This document shows positions 27,020-34,049 of a stretch of 34,049 nt of DNA, piece by piece (the first letter of the stretch is position 1; every line of letters starts with the position of its first letter). The translations under genes were made by a program, and so were the position numbers. Location: positions 1 to 34,049 of the forward strand of contig JACRLV010000030.1 in assembly GCA_016235145.1 (NCBI GenBank), read 5' to 3'. This DNA is from Planctomycetota bacterium. GTDB taxonomy: Bacteria; Planctomycetota; Phycisphaerae; UBA1845; Fen-1342. Below the pieces are notes generated by a model, which saw nothing but the letters and a program-made list of their open reading frames with translations, made no database searches and had not been told where the DNA came from.

Positions 27020-29419
27020 ATGCACGCCTTCAGAGCTGTCTCTTCATCACTCCTTGTCGCTATTTCAATTTTCGCACAACCGCTACCGCCCGTCGCGGCC
27101 GCGTCGGCGACTGACGAGCCGGCGATCATCCCGCGGCCGACCGCCATCGAGCCGGGCGTCGGTTCGTTCACGATTCGACCCGACACCGCGCTCCACGTGC
27201 AGGCCGAGGCTGCCCAGCCGGTCGCTGCATATCTGGCGGACCACATCGCCGCCGCAACCGGCATCCGCCTTGCGCCGAAAGCCGGGCCGGCCGACGCAGG
27301 CGCCGGCAACGTGATCTTCCTTGCCATCGCCGCCGGCGAGGGCGGCAACGAAAGTTATGAGCTGCGCGTATCCGAGACCCGCGTCGAGCTGCGGGCGCCT
27401 TCGCCTGCGGGGCTGTTTCGCGGAGTTCAGACGATTCGCCAGCTATTGCCGCTGGCCGCCGCGGCGGCTTCCGCTCCCGCCGAGCCCGCTCCAGCGCAGC
27501 TCGCGGCGGTCAGAATCGCGGACTCGCCGCGCTATCCGTGGCGCGGCATGCTGCTGGATTGCGGGCGTCACTTCGTCCCCAAGGACATGGTGAAGCGCTA
27601 CATCGATCTGCTCGCCTACCACAAGATGAACGTCTTGCACTGGCACCTGACCGAAGATCAGGGCTGGCGAATCGAGATCAAGAAGTTTCCGAAGCTGACG
27701 GAGGTCGGCGCGTGGCGGACGGCGACGCGCGATTCGGAGCAGCCGCGCGACGGGCAGAATCGCTACGGCGGCTTCTACACCCAGGACGACATTCGCGAGA
27801 TCGTCGCGTATGCACAATCGCGCTTCATCACCGTCGTGCCGGAAATCGAATTGCCCGGACATTGCCGGGCGGCGCTGGCGGCCTATCCCGAATACTCCTG
27901 CACCGGCGGCCCCTTCAAGGTCAGAACGGATTGGGGCGTCGAGGACGACGTCTACTGCGCCGGGAGCGACAAGACTTTCGACTTTCTCCAGGCCGTGCTG
28001 ACCGAGGTGATCGAGCTCTTTCCGTCGCCGTGCATTCACATCGGCGGCGACGAGTGTCCGAAAGCCCGCTGGAAGAACTGCCCGATCTGCCAGCAGCGGA
28101 TCAAGGCGGAAGGCCGGAAGGACGAGCGCGAACTTCAGAGCTACTTTGTCCGGCGAATCGAGAAGTTCCTGAACGAAAAAGGCCGCCGGCTGATCGGATG
28201 GGACGAAATCCTCGAAGGCGGCCTGGCGCCGAACGCGACGGTCCAGTCCTGGCGCGGCATGGAGGGCGCGATCGCCGCGGCGAGCGCCGACCACGACGTG
28301 ATCTCTTCGCCGACAAGCCACTGCTACATCGATTATTCGCAGGGGGCAGGGATCGACGAGCCGCGCCTCATGGGTTTCGTGCCGCTTGAGCGGTGCTATC
28401 AGTTCGAACCGACGCCCGAATCGCTGCCGCCGGAAAAAGCCGATCACATCCTGGGCCTTGAGGGCAATCTGTGGACCGAGCATGCGCCGCCTGCGCTGCT
28501 CGATCGCCAGGCGTTTCCGCGCCTGCTGGCATTGGCCGAAGTGGGCTGGACCGCGAAGCAGCGGCGAGATTGGCCTGACTTTCAGCGCCGGCTAAAATCC
28601 CACTATCCACGGCTGGATGCCCTCGGCGTGAATTACTATGTGCCGACTCCGACGTTCAAACTGGCCACGGGTGCTGCCGGACCGAACGGCGAATTCGATC
28701 CCGCCTCGCTCACTGCGGCCGGCGGCGTGACGGCCATCACCGACAAGCCGCGAAAACTGGTGATTCAGGCGAACTCGGCGGGCGAGATCCGCTTCACCGT
28801 GGACGGCTCGAACCCCACCGCGGACTCCCCAAAGTACGCCGGCCCGATCGACGTGGCCGACTCCGCCATCGTGCGGGCCCGTTCGATTCTGCCGACCGGC
28901 AACGCGGGCGCAATCGGCGAGCTGCGCTTCGTCAAGGTCGCGCCGCTCGATCCGACGCAGGCGACCGCCGGCGAGGCGGGCGTGGCGGTCGACGTCTACA
29001 AGGGCACCTGGAAGCAGCTTCCTGATTTTTCCAAGCTCACGCCCGCGGCGAGCACCGTGCTGCCCGGTACTGAAACCGATCCGGTGATCCGCGAAAACGC
29101 GATCGCCGACCTGGATACGCAGTTTGCGCTTCGTTTCCGGGGTCTGTTCAAGGCTCCAACCGAAGGCCTATACACCTTTGCACTGCGCTCCGACGACGGC
29201 AGCCGGCTCACGATCGGCGCGACGGTGGTGGCGGACAACGACGGCGAGCACCCCGTGCGGCAGGCGGTGGGATACGCCTGGCTTCGGGCGGGCTATCATG
29301 CTCTCACCGTCGAGTACTTCCAGGGCATCGGCGGACGCAAGCTCGAATTGCTTGTGGACGGACCGGGAATGAAAGCTGGCCCTATCACTGGAGCGTCGCT
29401 TTTCGTCGAGAAGAAATGA
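27020..29419 (+). CDS. GH20 beta-N-acetylhexosaminidase with C-terminal PA14-like domain
   Basis: 'YPWRGMLLDCGRHFVPKDMVKRYIDLLAYHKMNVLHWHLTEDQGWRIEIKKFPKLTEVGAWR', 'HIGGDECPKARW'; C-terminal 'FRGLFKAPTEGLYTFALRSDDGSRLTIGATVVADNDGEH'. Confidence 0.93.
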   Translation: MHAFRAVSSSLLVAISIFAQPLPPVAAASATDEPAIIPRPTAIEPGVGSFTIRPDTALHVQAEAAQPVAAYLADHIAAATGIRLAPKAGPADAGAGNVIFLAIAAGEGGNESYELRVSETRVELRAPSPAGLFRGVQTIRQLLPLAAAAASAPAEPAPAQLAAVRIADSPRYPWRGMLLDCGRHFVPKDMVKRYIDLLAYHKMNVLHWHLTEDQGWRIEIKKFPKLTEVGAWRTATRDSEQPRDGQNRYGGFYTQDDIREIVAYAQSRFITVVPEIELPGHCRAALAAYPEYSCTGGPFKVRTDWGVEDDVYCAGSDKTFDFLQAVLTEVIELFPSPCIHIGGDECPKARWKNCPICQQRIKAEGRKDERELQSYFVRRIEKFLNEKGRRLIGWDEILEGGLAPNATVQSWRGMEGAIAAASADHDVISSPTSHCYIDYSQGAGIDEPRLMGFVPLERCYQFEPTPESLPPEKADHILGLEGNLWTEHAPPALLDRQAFPRLLALAEVGWTAKQRRDWPDFQRRLKSHYPRLDALGVNYYVPTPTFKLATGAAGPNGEFDPASLTAAGGVTAITDKPRKLVIQANSAGEIRFTVDGSNPTADSPKYAGPIDVADSAIVRARSILPTGNAGAIGELRFVKVAPLDPTQATAGEAGVAVDVYKGTWKQLPDFSKLTPAASTVLPGTETDPVIRENAIADLDTQFALRFRGLFKAPTEGLYTFALRSDDGSRLTIGATVVADNDGEHPVRQAVGYAWLRAGYHALTVEYFQGIGGRKLELLVDGPGMKAGPITGASLFVEKK

Positions 29420-29508
29420 ATCACGCAGGCCCGGACGCTTCCGCGCCATTCTCGTCGAACGCCGACGCCGAAGCGCTCAGATCCAACGCCCAATCTTCGG
29501 AGGATTCC

Positions 29509-31473
29509 ATGAACCGATCCTGTCTAAGCTGCTCCGCCGCTCTGCTGCTGAGCGTCGCCCCACTCGCATCGGGCAACATTCGGCTGCCCGCAATCTTCGC
29601 CGACAACATGGTCCTCCAGCGCGAGACCGAGGCGCCGATCTGGGGCTGGGCCGCGCCCGGCGAGCAGGTGGTCATTCGCGGCGAATGGTCGAATCGCGAC
29701 GTGAAGGTCGAGGCCGGACAGGACGGCCGCTGGAACGCGAAGCTGCCGACCGGTGCGGCGGGCGGCCCCTATTCCCTGACCATCCGCGGCCAGGACACCG
29801 TGACGCTCAAGAACGTGATGCTCGGCGAAGTCTGGATCTGCTCCGGCCAATCCAACATGGAATGGACGGTCGGGCCGGCAGTCGGACCTGGGATCGCGCA
29901 CCACGTCGAGGAAATCAAGGCCGCCGATCATCCGAATGTCCGCCTCTTTACAGTGGCCAAGGCGCGATCCAAGAAGCCCGAGGCGGACTGCTCCGGCAAG
30001 TGGCAGCCTTGCTCGTCCGAGTCGGTGAAACCGTTCTCCGCCAGCGCGTATTTCTTTGGCCGAAAGTTGAACCAGGAACTGAACGTCCCCGTCGGCCTGA
30101 TTGCCACCAGTTGGGGCGGCACTGAGGTCGAGTTGTGGATCAGCGAGCCGGGAATGCGCAGCGATCCGGAGCTGTCCGCCGCAATTGAAGGCCGCGCCAA
30201 GGCGAAGGAAGACTACAAGAGCAACTTCGCCGCGTGGGTTCAGGCGTGCCAGAAGGCGGACCCGGGTTGGGACTCGTGGGCGGCGCCGGCGATGGACGAC
30301 GCGAGCTGGACGCCGCTGCCCCAGCTCACGCTGTGGGATCGGCAGGATCTCGGCAACTACGACGGAACGGCCTGGTATCGCGGAAACTTCACCGCCCCGG
30401 CGGATTGGAACGGCAAGCCCGCGATGCTGGAACTCGGCGCGATCGACGACCTCGACGTCACCTGGATCAACGGCCAGCAGGTCGGCGCCACCGATAGCTA
30501 CTCCATTCAGCGCTCGTACGCGATCAAACCCGGCGTGATCAAGCCCGGCGAGAACACGATCGCGATCCGCGTGCACGACTTCATCGCACAAGGCGGATTC
30601 ACGCTATCCGAGGGCCAGCCGTGTCTGCGCTGCGGCGACAAAGCGATTTCGCTCGGGCCGTGGCGGTACAAGGTCGGCGTGGAGCAGAAGAAGCTCAAGC
30701 CGCCGCCGCAAAACGCCGCGAGCGAGAACTCCGTGCTGTACAACGCGATGATCGCGCCGCTGGTTCCGCTGGCGATTCGCGGGGCGATCTGGTACCAGGG
30801 CGAGTCGAACGTCTTTCGGGCGCAGCAGTATCGCCGGTCATTTCCGCTCATGATCGCGGATTGGCGCAAGGCGTGGGGCCGCGGGGATTTTCCGTTCTAC
30901 TTCGTGCAGATCGCGCCGTTCGACTATCACGCATTTCGTGCCAGCGACCCCACCGACACCTGGCCGCACCCCGGCGCCGAGTTGCGCGAAGCCCAGCGGC
31001 TGAGCCTGTCGACGCCGAACACCGGCATGATCGTGACCACCGACATCACCGACGACGTCAAGAACATCCATCCGTCGAACAAGCAAGACGTCGGAGCGCG
31101 CTTGGCGTTGTGGGCGATGAAACACGATTACGGCCGCGACGTCGAATGTTCGGGCCCGCTTTACAAGTCGATGGCCGTCGAAGGAGGCAAGATTCGGCTG
31201 CATTTTGACCACATCGGCGGCGGCCTGGTCGCGCGCGACGGCGAGCTGCGCGAGTTCACCATCGCCGGCGCGGACAAGAAATTCGTCGCGGCTCAGGCGA
31301 AGATCGACGGCGACTCGATCGTCGTCTCGTCGCCCGAGGTGAAATCGCCGCTGGCGGTCCGCTTCGGCTGGACGGATACGTCTACCCCGAATCTCTTCAA
31401 CAAGGCCGGGCTGCCCGCGTCGACGTTCCGCACAGACGAGTGGCCGGTTTCGACGGACGGGGTGAAGTGGTAG
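29509..31473 (+). CDS. sialate O-acetylesterase family protein
   Basis: 'PAIFADNMVLQRETEAPIWGWAAPGEQV', 'MLGEVWICSGQSNMEW', 'GLIATSWGGTEVELWIS', 'IRGAIWYQGESN'. Confidence 0.92.
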   Translation: MNRSCLSCSAALLLSVAPLASGNIRLPAIFADNMVLQRETEAPIWGWAAPGEQVVIRGEWSNRDVKVEAGQDGRWNAKLPTGAAGGPYSLTIRGQDTVTLKNVMLGEVWICSGQSNMEWTVGPAVGPGIAHHVEEIKAADHPNVRLFTVAKARSKKPEADCSGKWQPCSSESVKPFSASAYFFGRKLNQELNVPVGLIATSWGGTEVELWISEPGMRSDPELSAAIEGRAKAKEDYKSNFAAWVQACQKADPGWDSWAAPAMDDASWTPLPQLTLWDRQDLGNYDGTAWYRGNFTAPADWNGKPAMLELGAIDDLDVTWINGQQVGATDSYSIQRSYAIKPGVIKPGENTIAIRVHDFIAQGGFTLSEGQPCLRCGDKAISLGPWRYKVGVEQKKLKPPPQNAASENSVLYNAMIAPLVPLAIRGAIWYQGESNVFRAQQYRRSFPLMIADWRKAWGRGDFPFYFVQIAPFDYHAFRASDPTDTWPHPGAELREAQRLSLSTPNTGMIVTTDITDDVKNIHPSNKQDVGARLALWAMKHDYGRDVECSGPLYKSMAVEGGKIRLHFDHIGGGLVARDGELREFTIAGADKKFVAAQAKIDGDSIVVSSPEVKSPLAVRFGWTDTSTPNLFNKAGLPASTFRTDEWPVSTDGVKW

Positions 31474-31486
31474 TGAAGGAATGAAA

Positions 31487-31528
31487 CCGCCCCGCCGATT
31501 GCGGGTATCGCATCCGGCGGGGCGGCGT
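31487..31528. terminator. bidirectional Rho-independent terminator
   Basis: CCGCCCCGCCG (31487-31497)/CGGCGGGGCGG (31515-31525); plus strand followed by cgttttc, minus strand followed by TTTCATTCC. Confidence 0.75.
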
Positions 31529-31560
31529 TTTCGGCTGCTGTGGCAGCCACGTTCGCTGCA

Positions 31561-31596
31561 TCACAGCAGCTTACGACAACTACCTGTATCTGCCAC
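31561..31596 (-). CDS. candidate 11-aa ORF (MADTGSCRKLL) with extended Shine-Dalgarno
   Basis: Minus strand GAAAGGAGGTGGTCC-GTG GCA GAT ACA GGT AGT TGT CGT AAG CTG CTG TGA; SD core 6 nt from the GTG. Confidence 0.4.
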   Translation of the reverse strand: MADTGSCRKLL

Positions 31597-31798
31597 GGAC
31601 CACCTCCTTTCGCACGGGCAGGAGTCCCACCGGGGCCTGTGACAGTAAGCCACCGGCAGGCTTGGCCCCGCCTGTCGACCGTCGCCGACAGGCACAACGC
31701 CCGGCGGATCTCACCGCCGCTCGGCCGACGCTCCACGGATCGGACGCACGCGCCCATTCTTGCGGCGCCCGAACCCCGCTTCGCGTCTGCACTATTAG

Positions 31799-31826
31799 CT
31801 TATACGCGCTTTTGCCTGCGCGGCAA
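31799..31826 (-). promoter_or_regulatory. sigma70-type promoter for the candidate small transcript
   Basis: Minus strand TTGCCG (31826-31821) - 16 nt - TATAAG (31804-31799). Confidence 0.45.
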
Positions 31827-31923
31827 CAAAAAACGCGATTTTGCGGATGTTCCGGCGAAATACGGTCGATTTCGCGGCTGCGTCCCAAACTCCGCCGAAA
31901 AGGGGCCGCGTCCGCCGGGCGCG

Positions 31924-31993
31924 GCGTCGGACCTCCGAATCCGACGGCGTTTTGGTTTCAACCTCATCGTCGGACTTGGCGGTCCGACGCTAC
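31924..31993. repeat. second copy of the CGTCGGAC...GTCCGACG twin-hairpin family
   Basis: gcgtcggacctccgaatccgacg (31924-31946) vs cgtcggacttggcggtccgacgctac (31968-31993), inverted; same core as 11524-11597. Confidence 0.8.
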
Positions 31994-32028
31994 GGTTCAA
32001 CCCGCAGCACTGCCGAGCGGTTGCCAAC

Positions 32029-32056
32029 GGCAGGTCGCGAACGGCCGCGACCTGCC
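32029..32056 (-). terminator. hairpin immediately after the stop of the propeller-like gene
   Basis: GGCAGGTCGCG (32029-32039)-aacggc-CGCGACCTGCC (32046-32056), perfect 11-bp stem; no clear U-tract. Confidence 0.4.
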
Positions 32057-34045
32057 CTACGTGCCGAAATTCGCCAGCAGCAACGCCAGATCCTGAAGCG
32101 TCACGCAATTGTCGCCGTCGAAATCCACGGCCGGATCGAAGTTGGGATCGGGAGCGCAAATGCCGAAGTGCGCCAGCAAGTTCGCCAAATCCTGAATGTC
32201 CACGTCGCCGTCGCCGTCCGTGTCGCCGACCACGCCCGGTTCGCAATGCCAGCGCGCCAGATAGCCCGACACGTCGCCGCCGGCGATGACGAATTCGCCG
32301 CCGAGCAGCACATCGTCTCCGAGCGCGCCGAATGCGTGGACATACGAATCGGTCCCGCCATCCAAATCCTGCCAGACGCCGCCCACGGTGCGCGCCAGGT
32401 ATGGATTCGGGAAGATCGGATCGACGAGATCGCCGGCCACGTACAGCGCGCCGTTGTGCGAATAAACCTTGCTGATGTAGTTCGGCATCGCGCCGCCGAG
32501 GTTCGTCCAATGCGAACCATTCCAAGCCGCCACACCGAACATTGCAGGCGCTCCGGAGCGGGTGAAGTCCCCACCTGCCACCAGCAGCCCCTCATGCACC
32601 GTCAAGCTCTTCACGGCAGAGAATGGGCCGCCCAGTCCGCTGCCCAGCGCGGACCAATTCGCCCCATTCCACGCGGCAATATTGGTGACGGCGGTTCCGC
32701 CAGCGTCGGTGAAATCACCTCCGACCACGAGCAACCCGTTCCATTCGACCAGCGCCCACACGGGCCCATTCACGCCGCCGCCGACCGGAAACCAGTTTCC
32801 AGCGACAAGCCGGACGATGTTGTGCAAGTTCGCGCCGAGTGCCAAGGTCGCCCCCGCGGCGTAGAGATTGCTATTGTATTCGGCGAGCGCGACAACCTGC
32901 GGATGATTCGGCCACGCCCCGAGCCCGCCGTCGATCGCCAACCAACTCGTGCCATTCCAGGCCGCAATGCCGTCGGTGTCGGCGACACTGGCGAGTTGTC
33001 CGGGCCCGCCGACCACAAAGAAGCCTTGGAATTCAAGTCCGCAAGCCGGCGTGTTGAGGAGTCCCGGCGCAAAGGGCTGCCACGCCGCGCTGTCCCAGCG
33101 CGCGATGTAGTCGCTCTCCGCGCCGTCCAGCACCTTGAAGAAGCCCATCGCAACCGGCTGGGCCTGGTACGACGCGAAATCCGCCACCCAGTCGTTCGTG
33201 CCCCCGCCCATCGCAAACCAGTTCACACCGCCGAAGCGGGCGATGTTGGTGACGCCTTTGCCACCGGCCTCGCGGAATTCGCCCAGCACGATCAGATCGC
33301 CGTTGTAGCTGACGAGCCCTTCGATATCGATGTAATGGGGAGCGCCGGGAACCTCCTGCCACGCCGCACCGTCCCAGCGCGCCAGGCCGTCGGCGGAACC
33401 GCTCGCTTCGCCGGCCATGTAGAGTTCGTTGTTGTGAACGACCAGATCGTATGCGACGCTCGAATGGACACCCATGTCGAACCAGCTATTGCTGTTCCAA
33501 CGCGCGACGTCGTCGACCGCCTGACCGCCGGCATCGTCGAAGCTGCCCAAAGCGTAGATTTCATCGTTGAACAGGACCAGCGACTCCACGCGGGCATTAC
33601 CGCTGCTGCGCGTGACGCCGCCGCCCAAATCGAACCAGCGTGTCCCGTCCCAGCGGGCGACGTTGTTCACGGGCGTGGTATCGGCGGTCGTAAACTCGCC
33701 GCCGACGAAAACTGAACTGGCTCGCAGGGCAAGCGCATTGACCCTCGCCGAGTCATCGATGTTGTTGACCCCGCCGGCGGTTTGCTCCCAGTTGGTCCCC
33801 GTCCAGGAAGCCAGGTTTTTCGCGAGGGTTCCGCCGATCGAATCGAAATATCCCCCCACCAGCAGCTTTCCGTCGTACTCGACCATTGCATTGATCATTA
33901 CGGAGGTCGTGTTCCCCAGGTCCGCCCAGCGAGAGCCATTCCAGCGCGCGATATCGCTCGCGCGTACGCCGCCAGCCTCGGTGAAATCGCCGGCGACGAT
34001 CAGCTCGTTACCGAAGACCGCAAGGGCCGTCACTTCAGGAAACAA
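32057..34045 (-). CDS. large repeat (propeller/delta-60-like) secreted protein with dockerin-like C-terminus, 5' end possibly outside the window
   Basis: Repeated 'GGDFTDAGGTAVTNIAAWNGANWSALGSGL'-type units; tail 'GDTDGDGDVDIQDLANLLAHFG...VDFDGDNCVTLQDLALLLANFGT'. Confidence 0.8.
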   Translation of the reverse strand: MFPEVTALAVFGNELIVAGDFTEAGGVRASDIARWNGSRWADLGNTTSVMINAMVEYDGKLLVGGYFDSIGGTLAKNLASWTGTNWEQTAGGVNNIDDSARVNALALRASSVFVGGEFTTADTTPVNNVARWDGTRWFDLGGGVTRSSGNARVESLVLFNDEIYALGSFDDAGGQAVDDVARWNSNSWFDMGVHSSVAYDLVVHNNELYMAGEASGSADGLARWDGAAWQEVPGAPHYIDIEGLVSYNGDLIVLGEFREAGGKGVTNIARFGGVNWFAMGGGTNDWVADFASYQAQPVAMGFFKVLDGAESDYIARWDSAAWQPFAPGLLNTPACGLEFQGFFVVGGPGQLASVADTDGIAAWNGTSWLAIDGGLGAWPNHPQVVALAEYNSNLYAAGATLALGANLHNIVRLVAGNWFPVGGGVNGPVWALVEWNGLLVVGGDFTDAGGTAVTNIAAWNGANWSALGSGLGGPFSAVKSLTVHEGLLVAGGDFTRSGAPAMFGVAAWNGSHWTNLGGAMPNYISKVYSHNGALYVAGDLVDPIFPNPYLARTVGGVWQDLDGGTDSYVHAFGALGDDVLLGGEFVIAGGDVSGYLARWHCEPGVVGDTDGDGDVDIQDLANLLAHFGICAPDPNFDPAVDFDGDNCVTLQDLALLLANFGT

Positions 34046-34049
34046 GGTT

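Larger units (their letters stand above)
31487..31792 (-). ncRNA. candidate structured leader / small RNA transcript
   Basis: Promoter TTGCCG-16-TATAAG upstream; hairpins CGGCGG/CCGCCG, GCCTGTCG/CGACAGGC, GGGGCC[AAGCC..GGCTT]GGCCCC, GCTGCTGTG/CACAGCAGC; ends at the terminator. Confidence 0.4.

Noticed and set aside
31580-31888. 102-aa minus ORF spanning the structured intergenic region
   Set aside because: No plausible RBS or family; it would begin upstream of the predicted promoter, and its end runs through the SD-like tract.
31841-33715. 624-aa plus-strand ORF antisense to the propeller-like protein
   Set aside because: Apparent protein periodicity merely mirrors the repeats of the real minus-strand gene.

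Overview
GC-rich bacterial window with planctomycete-like traits: PEP-CTERM sorting tails, dockerin-like C-termini, C-terminal 'RCPECG' zinc ribbons and secreted sulfatase/GH20 enzymes. The lineage is inferred from these traits, not from a search. Positions 1-3300 carry a Mu-like phage head/lysis block (gpT-like major capsid, gp36-like protein, holin-like and lipoprotein/holin ORFs). The remainder is chromosomal: a secreted HEAT-repeat protein with an embedded receiver-like segment, gcvT, a coupled toroid-fold/DUF362 pair, a class V aminotransferase, a sulfatase-fold lipoprotein lacking the formylglycine Cys, ruvB, a GH20 plus sialate O-acetylesterase operon, and a large repeat-propeller-like protein cut by the window end. 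Best candidates for something undescribed: (1) five tandem, mosaic, exosortase-type PEP-CTERM paralogs (20426-24255, minus); (2) a minus-strand structured transcript candidate at 31487-31826 with a promoter, a 15-nt Shine-Dalgarno-like tract, an 11-codon ORF and a terminator; (3) several intergenic twin-hairpin palindromic elements that share one architecture but not one sequence. Four genes carry apparent single-base frameshifts, mostly at short G/C runs, which suggests base-calling errors. All calls come from reading the sequence; no searches were run.
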